DNA of 60,000 nt from Membranipora membranacea (lineage: Eukaryota > Bryozoa > Gymnolaemata > Cheilostomatida > Membraniporidae): NCBI GenBank assembly GCA_914767715.1, contig OU612072.1, positions 26,538,001 to 26,598,000 on the forward strand, written 5' to 3'. Positions 1 to 11,635 of the stretch are shown one piece after another. The notes beneath the pieces are model-generated. The model searched no databases. It was given only the letters and a program-made list of their open reading frames with translations, and had not been told where the DNA came from. The first letter of the stretch is position 1. Each line of letters opens with the position of its first letter. The translations under genes and the position numbers were made by a program.

Positions 1-60
1 GCATACGCTCTACACACTGAGCTCTCCACACTGAGCTATTCGACCAGCCTATTGGGCACG
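1..60 (-). repeat. tRNA-like SINE head, cut by the window edge
   Basis: On the minus strand this edge segment reads like a tRNA D-arm and A box (TAGCTCAGTGTG...GAGC), and the motif appears twice in a row. Only the head is visible, so it cannot be told whether it is a tRNA gene or, more likely, a tRNA-derived SINE. Confidence 0.3.
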
Positions 61-149
61 GATTTGGTCCAATATAAATCTAAAAATGCTTGAAATGGTA
101 GCCGCGCCTATATGCTCCTCTCTTATAGCCGCCTTCACATATAAGTCAC

Positions 150-947
150 TCGACTTTAAGGTGAGGTTTAACGGTAGTTACCAAATCAGGAATGACTGCT
201 CAGAACCAAGGTCTGTGCTTAGAACCATACTGAGCTGGCTGGAGTAACATCAATCTAGGATAAATCTCTTTGATTTTAGATGGCATACCTGCCTTCTACC
301 AGTGCAATATGCGATGGGCATTTACTTAGTCAGTTTGAACATCAAACCAGCAGCCAGTTATCCACAATACTAACTAATGTCCATTATGCCGGGAGATAGA
401 TGAGGAGTTTTTGTTTGGCTCAATGTCACCACAGGTTTGTCAACGCTTACTGATAAATCAAGATTTCTTATCTGATTGATAAAGAAACTTTAAATAACTA
501 AATTTGCTATTACATGCACCAAGATTGAAATCACTGGTTTGGTCACCAATATTTAGGCAAATAAAAAATGATGCAAAAAGTAACAATATTTTGGCAGTCC
601 TCAGTATATTTGTCATAAAGAAGCTGTCAAGTTTTGATTTATAATTGCAGTCCAACAACCTGCCGGGGTTTTCCAAATAACTTTGATATTATGATCTGGG
701 GGCGTTGCAATAAATTTACATTTGACAAAAATAATTACCCGGCAACCAAAGGAATGGGAGTTTGCTTTGTATTCAATACATGGTCAAATACAATTAGGCC
801 GTATGATTGGTAGTGAAGAGGTGTAACATGACATATCATAATCAAATTGATGGTTTCACCATGACAACCAAAGGGTATAAAAACTCAGTTCTGTAGGAGA
901 AGTCCATCATTCAACTGTTGGATTCGCAAGAAAGATCAACTAACGAC
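150..947 (+). repeat. Upstream part of segmental duplication, copy 1
   Basis: This stretch is clearly similar, base for base with small indels, to about 17885-18512. The similarity runs from the segment containing 'accaaatcaggaatga' through the promoter into the TSP1 gene, so the whole locus including its regulatory region was duplicated. A third, gene-less copy of the part around 505-815 lies at about 8500-8822. Confidence 0.8.
876..882 (+). promoter_or_regulatory. TATA box of TSP1 gene copy 1
   Basis: TATAAAA lies 72 bp before the ATG and is conserved at the same place in copy 2 (18440-18446). The sequence around it ('ctcagttctgtaggagaag') is also conserved, which suggests a transcription start near 905-912 and a short 5' leader. 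Confidence 0.7.
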
Positions 948-2290
948 ATGGGTGAGTGCTTAAAATAAGCTTAGATTTACATCAGCAATCATACTTTGAT
1001 TTTGTAGAATTCAATGTCTTCAATGTTCTCTCACATAGCTTGTCGACTTAGTTTAAATATTCTGACAAACAGAAATCCTTGCGCTATTTTCCTCACAATT
1101 ATCCTTTTATTTTTGTAGCTATGACAAAGTTAATCCTGCTTGCTGTAGTAGCTGTTGCCTGTGTGAGTGCCCGCACTTATGATTATCAAACTGGCAAGTA
1201 GTATAACTCTTATTAATATTATTACACCGGTAAGTAGATTATAGCCATTGTATTTGAGCGGCAATGAAAGATTGAATTTAAGCTTACAATGGAAGAGACA
1301 TTTCTGTAGAGCAAAGGGACATTTGTAACTTGGATTTTAGTTAAGCAGTGGTCAGAATGGGGAGCATACGGAGACTGCTCTGTGACCTGTGGAGGAGGTG
1401 AACAAAAGAGATACAGAACTTGTGACACAAAGAAAGTTTATGGACGTGGATACACAAACAGTGGATGTTACGGACCAGCTTCCTCAATGAGGAGATGCAA
1501 TCAGCAATGCTGTCCAGGTAAGATATTTAAAAACACAACACTCTGGTTAATGAGTCAGCAATACAAAATATATATCACTGTGGAAGTAGAAGTAAACCAA
1601 CATTTTCAGTTTACCTCATATGCCTATAGGAGATCTAATTGAGGTTGATTCTTCCATTTAATCCAAGCTGTGTATGTTCTAGTTAATGGTTGATGGTCAG
1701 ATTGATCTCACTGGTCTAACAACCCTCACCCATGCCATACCATATTTGGTGTGATAAACTTCTGAGAACTAATTAACCAGTAAATAACTAAACCATTTAA
1801 ACAAGAGCACATCCTATGGAGACATAACAATACTCACAACTATTTATCCTGTAGTTAATGGAGGATATACTCAGTGGTCAAACTGGTCTAACAGCCACCA
1901 AGGATCTTACCAACAAACCAGATACAGATCCTGCACCTATCCAGCCCCAAAATGTGGTGGAGATGAGTGCTACGGAGAGGATTCTCAGACAAGAGACAGT
2001 AAGTCGAAATATTTTGTAACTCTGCACGGACACTAATTATATCTGTCCCTTGATCGTATTCAAACTTTGATCTCACTCTCCTTTGTATGTTAGAGCTACC
2101 TGTCACAACAGGAGGAAAAACAAAATTTAAGTGAACCTGAAACTTTATTGATTTTAACATAGGCCTTACTAGGCTGACTACCAGAAGTGAGATAGCCAAT
2201 GCACATAGTTTGCAAATTACTATTGCATTTCTTCCTCTAATTCAACCTTGTATTTGTTTTACAGAACCACATTATGGCTCTCACCACTAA
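948..2290 (+). CDS. Small secreted protein with two TSP1-type modules, copy 1 (5 exons)
   Basis: Exons are 948-951, 1119-1193, 1341-1517, 1855-1998 and 2265-2290. Together they give 141 residues with every splice phase matching. The start ATG is the last codon before a GTGAGT donor and is followed by a typical signal peptide (MAMTKLILLAVVAVACVSA). Exon 3 encodes a classic TSP1 core with WSEWG, SVTCGGGE, a KRYRTC strand and a CCP end. Exon 4 encodes a second, Cys-poorer module (YTQWSNWS, TRYRSC). Exons 3 and 4 are both phase 1-1, the usual form of shuffled extracellular modules. The likely role is a secreted matrix, mucus or defence protein; the real function is unknown. The donor of intron 2 is GC (1194-1195): reading on meets TAG at 1199-1201, and a GT donor survives at 1230. 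If GC is not used, this copy would be a pseudogene. Confidence 0.75.
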
Positions 2291-3590
2291 GCACAACAAA
2301 CTCACTTCCTACCCACCCAGGAGAACCGGACAAACAGAAATCTGATTCTGATTTATGAACTGCAGGACATCTGAGATCAATATTATTGGTTGATGTTATG
2401 TTTGATTTATATTTTTATTCTTACCTTCTTGAAATTTGTTTTCCGCATTTTCACACTTTCTAATAAATAGACAACCCGCCTAATATCTTTTGATCTTCTG
2501 CATTAGATAGCCTACAGTGACAAAACTCAAAACCAGTGAATTCTAAATATACCATCCAGACATTGTTTTTGTATGACGTGTCTATACTATCTATACTATA
2601 AATGTTGCCCAGGAATGTCCAAATCGGGTAAATTCAATCAATAGAAAAGTTGTATCTATTAGCAATATTAATTTAATTGTATTCTCAGTTGACAGTTATT
2701 CCCATTCATTGTTAGATGTTGAAGCAAAATTGGGCACTAATTTGTTGTCTTTGCACAATTCATACCTCAAATAGAAAAATCTAAAACGCGTCATTGTGAC
2801 CGAATGAAACAAATAAATTTTTGTGCAGCTATTACTTAGCATTTATGCAGCAAAAAAATCCAGAATTACAATTCTAGGCAAAATAAAGTTTCTAATTCTT
2901 CCAATGACAGTGATCTTGTGCATGCCCGCACACTTTTCAATCCGCTCAAAGTCTACCCAGCAATGGTTAAATAAAATAAACATCTTCACCATCAAATAAG
3001 ACACACTCTGACCTAATAGTTACATGCTACAAAGCGTAATTTCATTTAGCAGTCTAAAATAAAGAGTTGACGTCCTTAAGCTATTTTTATGACCACCTAA
3101 ACAGAAAAATTTGGGAACTTGCAGTATTCAATCCTTTCTGGACCTATGAAAACACAGTCAACGCAATTATTCTCCCCATTGACTAAGCCGTCTGTATATC
3201 ATGCCTCACTTCCTACTTCAGAAAATAATTTGCCAAAGCTTATAAATAAATCAACGCGAACTACCCCATCTATGATATAGATGTGTGATAGACTATACTG
3301 GAACTAGATAAATTTATCCCTACCTTACCAAGTTAGCTAAGCCTGTTTGTTGATTTTATCATAAAATATTCACAGTGACAAAAGTAATTTGGTTTAGGCT
3401 AATCAATTATATTAATTTGATTGAGGCAAATATAAAAGATTCTCTCACAGCATGCCAAATACAATTGGATCGCTTGGTTTTAAAACTTATTAGGAGCGTC
3501 AGTTTTGCGTCTGTCACATCTATACATACTTCACAAAATATTTTCTATGAGTCAAAGCAAATCATGTTGATGTATTATTTACTTTGTTGA
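2291..3590 (+). repeat. 3' UTR and downstream part of duplication, copy 1
   Basis: After the stop codon there is a consensus polyadenylation signal AATAAA at 2462-2467. The sequence to about 3590 then matches 19838-20090 and 20985-21960 of the second copy, for example the 'acacactctgacc' region near 3001 and 21351. No gene is evident; short open frames here are not conserved between the copies. Confidence 0.7.
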
Positions 3591-3599
3591 TCTGTTGCA

Positions 3600-4450
3600 A
3601 AGTATGTGCAAAATCAATCATCTAATGACAGTAATGGGTTGAGATGTGTAAAGTCGATCTCCGGTTTGACAACGATGATTGACTTGCTTCCCCGGAGTAA
3701 ATATGTGTGCGGATAACCTGAAAAACTTCTCATGTCATCTTAATGTTCAGAGAGGGTTAGGTGAGTAATCTAACTTAAATTGTTTAATTTATTATTATCG
3801 CTATGCAAATGGCACCGTGCCAATACAACTTTACACATGGCGATCACAGTTTACCCATCGCCTAGAGATGGTTACCATGTTTCCTAGGAGTATCAGTTAG
3901 CTCAGCTGGCTAGATAGTGTCTCCTTAAACATGCAAGTGTTGGAGGTTCTGGCTTTGACTCCCGCTACTGGACACAGTGCCCCATAAGTTCTCTTATCTG
4001 CCTACAATCATGCCTGCTGACAGAGACAAAACTTGTTTTCAACCAACAACAATCAGACTCCGCTAACACTCAGTAGAGCTTCAGAGCTGCAGAGGTAAAT
4101 CGTGCCTCAATATGAGAGTATATATACACAGCGATTGGCAAAAAGGAACCCTACTATAGACTTATGTAATTTATAAAATATACAATTGATTACGAATTCG
4201 AAATTAGCACAACACAAATAATTGTCAGTTATGTGACTTTATCCATCTCAACATATTTGAAGTGTAACAAGCCAAATCTACACATCTGGCTGTGGCAGGA
4301 GATTGATTTTCTAGATACCTCTGTCAATGTGTGATATGTTTCCAGTGCTCAATTTTTGTTGATGGCAATGTAGTATTCTTACATGCTGTGTAATACTCAG
4401 CTGAGAAGTTGATTGCAGAAGCTACATAGCAACATTTAACATGTTACCAA
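3600..4450 (+). repeat. Interspersed repeat family R1 with internal tRNA-like module, copy A
   Basis: This is one of at least four plus-strand copies (here, about 5700-6560, 7225-8320 and 10760-11635). They share an opening 'gatgattgac' segment, a 'cttctcatgtcat' segment and, in the middle, a tRNA-like module with an A box (TAGCTCAGCTGG) at about 3896-3971. Copies are diverged by substitutions and indels. An internal Pol III type promoter in the middle, not at the 5' end, is unusual for a SINE. Confidence 0.65.
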
Positions 4451-4504
4451 AACTGGAATTATGATTGATTCAAATGGTTTGCCTCAAGGAAATGCCATGA
4501 GCTA

Positions 4505-5185
4505 TTGAAGGAATAATATCACAGAGTAAGGATAATCAGAGGGGACACTTCAATGATCATTATAGTGCCTGCGGTTTTTATCTACTGGGGGAAATCCATC
4601 AATGCAGACATAGCCACCTTTGATAGGTCATAATTCATTCTGTATTTATCCTAAAGACTGATTTCCAACTTTTCTGAAATTTCGGATCTTCAAGCTATAC
4701 ACCATAATATTGTCATTTTTTGCTAGGATAAGTAGGCTATGAGTAACCCAGGCTTTTAAAATGAGTTTTATCATATAGATTTACATGGGGCTTAGGTCAA
4801 CGCACGGACATTTCCTAATTTTGATGACCAGCCGTCTATCAATTGTCACATGTAAACCTATATGAAAAAACTCATTTTAAAAACCTGGATTACTCTTAGC
4901 CTATGAATCCTAGCAAAAAATGACAACATTATGGTGTATAGCTTGAATGTTGGACATTCCAACAAAGTTAGAAATCAGTCTTCAAGATAAATACAGAATG
5001 AATTATGGCCCATCAAAGGTAGGGATGTCTGCAAGAAAAATGTCATTATAACATAATTATAGAGATAATGAGTTTTTGGCATCAAGCTGTGCACAATTTG
5101 CCCCCAGTGAATCAAAAACCGCAGGCACTATAACTATCATTGAACTGTCCTCTCTGTATATCCTTACTATGTGATAATATGTTAT
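4505..5185. mobile_element. Foldback (long inverted repeat) element
   Basis: The left arm (about 4505-4790) returns as reverse complement in the right arm (about 4860-5185), with a loop of roughly 60-70 bp. Matching blocks include 'caagctatacaccataat', 'ttttttgctagga' and 'tttaaaatgagttttt', in mirrored order. The right arm has about 60 bp extra. It has no coding capacity and is best explained as a foldback or MITE-type DNA element. Confidence 0.7.
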
Positions 5186-5189
5186 AAAA

Positions 5190-5699
5190 AAATAATTTAT
5201 AGCTTTTTGATGAGTTGAAGAAGCAAAGACAATCCTGTTTATAACATTTTTGGTCTGGTAGTAATGTGCATAACTCAATAAGTCTAATAGGATCATGTAT
5301 GTGACTAGTTTTTGCAACATATTGGGTTAATTCAGCAATATATCATTAAATGAAACAATACACTGAGCAAATATCAATTCCCGGAGGCTCATGATTTTTT
5401 TCGTTAGGTTCCTGCATCCAGTAAGATTGTAATTCGGACATGAATTAGAAGTATGAAAATAGCGCAGCGGTATATTCAGGCAGTCAGGGACTAGTGGGAT
5501 AAGTGTGTACAGATCAGTGTGTATCGTTTGGTACGAATTTTGTACTAAAAGTATTCAAGTTGTGTTACATGGCATATCCACCAATCTTGACAGTAATAGA
5601 CAAAAACAAATGTGTACATTCTGGCAGTCATGGGAACTTTATTTATCATAATACTATATCCAATTTCTATTTTGGACAACAAGTGATTAATTTTAACTA
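5190..5699. other. No gene seen
   Basis: AT-rich sequence between the foldback element and the next R1 repeat. The open frame at 5503-5748 has no recognisable domain and runs into the repeat. Confidence 0.4.
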
Positions 5700-6560
5700 T
5701 CAAATTAATCATCTATCGTCAGTAATGGTTCATAATGTGTCATGTTGATATCATATTTGTTAAAGATGATTGACGTGCCTCCTAGGAGGAAGTATGTATA
5801 CAGCTTACCTGTAAAACTGTCATTTCATTCGAATTTTCAGAGCGGCTAAGGTGATTTATATTAATTAATTATCTTGTTTCTGTATAATTGCTACGTCATT
5901 AACACTTCAAACTGTCTTAACGAAATTTCACAAATTGAGATCACAGTTTACCAATTGCCCAGAGAAGATTGAAAGTATGTTTCCTAGGAGTAGGAGGTAG
6001 CTCAGCTGGTTAGAGCATGTGCCTCAAGCATGCAAGTGAATGAGGTTCTTGGTTTCATTCCCGCTACTGGATACTGCGCCCCATTAGTGCTCCTATCTGC
6101 CTACATATATGTCTTCTGACGCAGACAAAACCTGTGATTTCAACCAAAAACTATCAACCTCCATTAACACTCGGTACAGCTGCAGAAATGGTAAATCGTA
6201 TGTATACAAACACAGCGGTAGGTGAAAAAGAAAACTTACAAATACTTATGATATTTAGAAAAAAATACAATTGATTGCAATTTCGAATCTAGCAGAACAG
6301 TGTAGATTCTTAAGTTACGTGACATTATCCGTCCCAACGTATTTAAAGTGTAACAAGCCAAGTCAACACATTTTCTGGTTGCAGGAGGTTAATTTTCTAA
6401 TGTGATGTGGAAGCAAGCTCACACTAATTATCTTAATCACTTTCTTTAGATCAGAGATTTTTGATGAAGTGTGATATGTTGCCAATCGTGACAATCAGTG
6501 ACAAGAGAGAAGTAGATTGCAGAAACTCAGCAGCAACTGTTATACAAGGATCCACAAATT
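5700..6560 (+). repeat. Repeat R1, copy B (clearest tRNA-like module)
   Basis: Same order of blocks as copy A. The tRNA-like module at about 5991-6075 is the best preserved: 'GTAGCTCAGCTGGTTAGAGC' matches a tRNA D-arm and A box, followed by a possible anticodon-arm-like stretch and a B-box-like 'GGTTCTTGGTTTCATTC'. The T-loop is too long and the anticodon stem is weak, so it is a tRNA relic, not a tRNA gene. Confidence 0.65.
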
Positions 6561-7224
6561 ACCGAAACTAGAAGTTTGTTAGGTCAGAATTGTAGCATAT
6601 GATCCTGCGGTTAAGTGCTCAAGCTGTGTTACATGGTGTAGCCACCAATTTTGACACTCACATACAGAAACCAATATTTACCATCTGGCAGTAATATGTA
6701 CAATATATATCCTACATATATTATATATATATCCTACATATATTATGTATTATTAACTTTAATAACACTAAACTGATCAGTACCAAAGGCAAATAAGATC
6801 ATGTTGTATATTTATGCTATTTTATGGAGAACCAAAGGTTCAAAAGTGATAAAAATACACGAAATCGGTTAGTGATATTGAAACAAAAATGCATTGAAAA
6901 ATATCTAATAGTATTTAAAGAATATGCTTCGTCCCAGCGTCCCATTTCTGTGGGTAGGACCTACAAGTTTTCGATGATTCCTACCAGTGGTGGGATATGT
7001 TATGTAGTCATGTAGTGGGTGAGATTGCTGGCACTTCACCTTTTCAACGTATCTCAAGCAGTGTAAGTCTAAGTGTACACTGAGTTCTGTTAGGCTTAGA
7101 CTGGTCAGTGTCCAATCATAGTCTTTCGTACCTGGATTAATAATAAGCAGGCAGAGTTTTTTGTGGTTTTCGAGCTCCTTATTTCCCATTTCTTTTTTTT
7201 TAACAAGTGATTTTTTTAACTTCA
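6561..7224. other. AT-rich spacer with short TA repeats
   Basis: Contains a short duplicated 'atatcctacatatatta' motif near 6700-6745. The open frames on both strands at 6824-7225 overlap each other and show no domain, so I do not call a gene. Confidence 0.4.
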
Positions 7225-8330
7225 AAACTAATCACCTATTGACGCTAATTGTTCATGTTGTGTCATGTTGATCTTCTATTTGATAAAGATGATTGACTTG
7301 CGTCTGTCTGAAGGGGAAGTGTGAATGCAGATTGCCTTGAAAACTTCTCATGTCAGTTGAAGGTTCTGAGCGGGTTAGGTGATTTATCTCAATTAAATTG
7401 TTTCGCTATAATATATTGATATCACAGTTTCCCAATTACCTACAGATGGTTGACTGTAGATTTCCCAGGAGGAATCAGCTCAGCTGGTAAGAATCCCTGC
7501 CCTTGAACATGCAAGTTTTGCACGTCCTGGATTCAATTCCTGCTACAGAACACTGTGATTCAGGTGTTCTCTCACCTGGGAACAATAAGAGGGCAAATTG
7601 GCGACAAATATGGCGGCCAAGCACTTAGGGCACCAAGTTATCTCTGTCTTCTGACAACGACATATACTTGCATCCTTAACCAACAATACTCACAATTCAT
7701 TGTCAATCAGTATTCCTCTACAATTTGAAACCCATGGTCTGGTCCAGACTGCCATGGAATGGCCGAAGAGTTAGAAGTAAATTGTTTGCCTTAATATGAG
7801 TGTATGTATAGACAGTGTTAGGTAAGCCGAATCTCATGAGAGACTGTTTTTTTCACAATACCTAATTGATTGCAATTTTGGAATTTAACACGACGTTTAA
7901 ATTCTTCAGCTATGTGACATTATCCATTTCAACATATTTGAAGTGTAACAAGCCAGGTCTACGTATTTAAAGCTAAGAAGCCAAGTCTACATTTCCGCCG
8001 GTGGCAGGACATAAATTTTCTGATGTTACCTGGAATAAAATTCACACTATCATATTAATCACTTCCTTTTGATTTGAGATTATTGACACTGCGGCTCAAT
8101 TGCTGTCAGTGCTCAACTGTTGCCAACAACATGCAGTATTCTCACATTCATTCATACCCCTTTTTATTGCATAATACTTTTTTTTATCTCTATTATTTTA
8201 TCATTAAATTTTTATTGCATAGACCAACATGATGTGTAATGAACCACTAATTGGTGAGATTGCAGAAACTAAGAAACAGATGTTATACAGGGAGTTCACA
8301 TTTAACATAAACTAGAAGTGTGAGCGATTC
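7225..8330 (+). repeat. Repeat R1, copy C
   Basis: Contains the family blocks 'gatgattgacttgcg', 'cttctcatgtcagttg' and the tRNA-like A box at about 7476. Compared with the other copies it carries extra sequence around 7560-7740, probably a later insertion. The tail near 7915-8110 matches, in reverse complement, the segment around 9060-9300. Confidence 0.55.
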
Positions 8331-8499
8331 ATATTTAAATTAGCATTACATCAACCGGTTTGATGATGGCGTGTAGATTTTGTACACAGAAACAAAGTCT
8401 AAAATAGGTTTTCAAAGGTCATAAGCTATCCAGGGGCTAGCTGTATTTAACTTTAATGATTTGCGAGAACCTGTGCCATGCTTGTTCTAATTTTCATTT

Positions 8500-8822
8500 T
8501 CATATCTCATGCACCAAGATTGAAATGATTGGTTTACTCACTAATACGTAGGCAGCTTAAATAGATGCACAAATTAGTAGTATTTTGGCAGTCCCCAGTA
8601 TATTTATCATAAAGAAGCTATGAGGTTTTGTGTTAGAAAGTCAGTGCATCAAACTGCCGGTTCTCCAAATAACTTTGATATCATGATCATGGAATGTCAC
8701 AATAAATACACATTTGACAGCAATAGTTACCTGGCAAAATTATGGGGGGTGTGTGCTGCGGTCTCGTTACCTCAGCAAATACAATTGGGCTATATGATTG
8801 TCATAGTCATATACAAATTATA
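8500..8822 (+). repeat. Orphan third copy of the TSP1 gene upstream region
   Basis: Matches about 505-815, for example 'catgcaccaagattgaaat', 'tcataaagaagct' and 'aaataactttgatat'. It stops short of the TATA box, and no TSP1 exon follows. It is either a truncated gene duplication or a repeat that once supplied part of the promoter region. Confidence 0.6.
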
Positions 8823-10759
8823 GACAGGCTTTTCCTGGCTTCTTCAAGCCATCAAAAAACTAATCAGTTTTGTTTTACAAGCGATTCCTTCAATAGCCCA
8901 TGTCAATTAATTGAGGCACACTAATTGAATTGGTGTCCCGACTCGTATCGGTAACTAGTGAATCCCCTGTATAGAAGTCGTTACTGAGTGTCTGCAATCT
9001 TCTCATCAGTCGTTCATTACACAGCATGCGAAAATACTGTATTCTCATTGACGACAGTTGAGGTCTGGCAACGTATCACACAATTTAATGCATAATCTTC
9101 ATTCAAAGGAAGTGATTGTCATGATAAATGTAAACTTTATTAATATCGCATAAGAACATTAATGTCCTGCCACTGGCAGGAACTTTGACTCTGCTTGATG
9201 CACTTCGAACGTGTTGGAATGGATAATATCACATTACTGAAAATATTTAGTGTTGTGCTGAATTTGCCAATTTGCAATCAATTATTTAAATATTGAAAAT
9301 ATTATAAGTCTTTGGTCAGTTTCCTGTTTTACCCTCTACTGTGTATGTATACACACATATTAAGGCAAAGGATGTACCCCTAACTCTGCAGCTGTACTGT
9401 GATAGTCTGAACATATTCAGACTATGGGTGTCAAGTTGTTGAGGAAGAACTGAATGTGAACGTAGAGTGATTTTTGTCGGATAAAATTGCTTACTTTTGC
9501 TGTTTTCGTCTAAATCAGAAGACTGAGAAAATTGTTATGTTGAATAAAACTCACATTTATTATATTAATAACTTCCTTTGTATTGGAGGTTTTTTGACAC
9601 TGTGGCTCATTTTTTGTCAGTGCTCAACTGTTGCCAACAACATGCAGTATTCCCATGTGCTGTGTAATGAGCGCCTGAGGAGAAGATGCGAGTAACTAAA
9701 TAACAACTGCTATACAGGGAATTCACCTGTTACCAACACTAGAAATGAAATCTAAAGTCAGCAGTAAATCAACAGGTCTAATGATGGTGATGATGATTTT
9801 TACACATAAAGAATCCCTACGATAGGTTTTCAAAGGTTATATCCAGCAGCTTGTTGTATTTAACTTTAATGACATGCGAAAACCTGTACCATGTTTGTTC
9901 TAAACTCCTACTGCCTATTTTCTCAGATTGGGAGCAAGTAGAAATTAGTGCACAGCCTACACATTCTCTACGTAGGTAACATTTTGTCATCAAATAAACA
10001 AACACACGATGATAAGAGGCCCCAGGAATGTGGGATTCAATTCAAACAAATATTTGGGACTCGAGAAGTGACATACTAGCTAAGCAAAATTGGTTTGTAC
10101 CCATTTTTAATCAGCATACACACATACTGATTTGATCACCCTGGCAAATAGGAAGATGGGCTGAGTCAATGTTGAGGATAATATTTGTCCGTAGCTTGCA
10201 AGATGCGTCGATCAATGATGAATTGGTCAAGTTACTTTGTGTCTCATGAGTTTCATAATCTTCACTACAACTCAATTTCCAACCGGCTCAAAATAACATG
10301 AAGTTGTATGGTCCACATGCTGTGATCTTCTTCTTTTCGAAGCCATACACAAATACTGGTTGTCAAACGGAAAAAAAAGAATAATTTTAATGAAAAATGT
10401 TACAAAATTAAACATTTCAGTGATTCTATCATTTGCCAGTATTCAGGCTTTGCAAGTCATGTTTGCCTTTCATGCCACCTAAGGTAATCAATATTGGGCA
10501 GCCAGAATGACTAAGCATACCTCAAGCTTATAGACATGTTGTCTTTTGAGTTCTGAGCTGTATTCTTAGTCTGGTTGACCCGTTGCAAAGTGTGTACATA
10601 TACAGAGTGTTTCGTTGGGACCGAATTGTAGCACGTCATTCTGCAGTGAAGTATTCCAGCTGAGCAACATAAATAAGTCACCATTCTTAACACTATTATA
10701 CAGAAAAGGCACATTATTTTTCATGTCATTTCCAATTTCTATTTGGGACAACAAGTGCT
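8823..10759. repeat. Mosaic of fragmented R1 pieces in both orientations
   Basis: About 8990-9300 is an inverted R1 tail fragment and about 9540-9700 a direct fragment (shared 'gtcagtgctcaactgttgcc' with about 8105-8130). No coding exon can be supported in this stretch. Confidence 0.45.
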
Positions 10760-11635
10760 ATCATTAACTACATAATCAATCATCTATTGACAGTAAAGGC
10801 TCATGATGTGGCATGTTGATCTAATATTTTTTTTAAGATGATTGACTTGCCTCCGCAGAGAAAGTGTTTTTGCAGATTACCCGGAAAACTTTTAATGTCA
10901 TCTGAATGTTCAGAGAGGGTTATGCGAGATATCTCAATTAAATTATTTTGTTACAATATAATCGCTATGTCATCAGCACCTAAAACTGTGCCAAAACAAT
11001 TTCACCGGTCAAGATCACAATTTACCCATTGCCCAGAGATGGTTGACAGTGGGTTTCCCATGAGTAGAATATAGCTGAGCTGGGTAGAGCATGTTCCCTC
11101 AAACATGCAAGTGTTTGAGGTTCTTGGTTTACTGTGCCCCATGAATGCTCTGACCTACCTACAATCAGGTCTTCTGACAAAGACAACACTTGTGATTGCA
11201 ACCAACAACAATCGACCTCCGCTAACACTCAGAACAGCTTCAGAGGTAAATGTAAATCGTGCCTCAATATGAGTGAAAACATACGCAGCGGTAGGTAAAA
11301 AAAGGAAACATACCAGAGACTTATGATAATTAAACTAAATAAATATTTGATTGTAAGTTCAAATTCAGCAAATCAGTAAAATATCTGAGCTATGTCCATT
11401 ATCAATCCCGGCATATTTGAGGTGTAAGGAGCCACGTCTAGATATCTGCCGGTGGAAGGACGTGAATTTGTTTAATGTGATACAAAGAAAGTTAACACTT
11501 ATCATCTTAATCACTTCCTTTCGATTGGAGATTTCTTATATGTTGCCGATCCTGGATCATCGCCAATGACAGGAGAGGAGTAGATTGCAGAAACTCAGTA
11601 GCAACCGTTAAAAAAGGAATCCACAATTTACCAAA
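10760..11635 (+). repeat. Repeat R1, copy D
   Basis: Full-length-like copy with a tRNA-like module at about 11067-11140. It ends abruptly where the tandem array begins ('ttaccaaaaca'), so the array sits against or inside this copy. Confidence 0.6.

Noticed and set aside
5991-6075. Functional tRNA gene
   Set aside because: The D-arm is good, but the T-loop is too long, the anticodon stem is weak and the acceptor arms do not pair.
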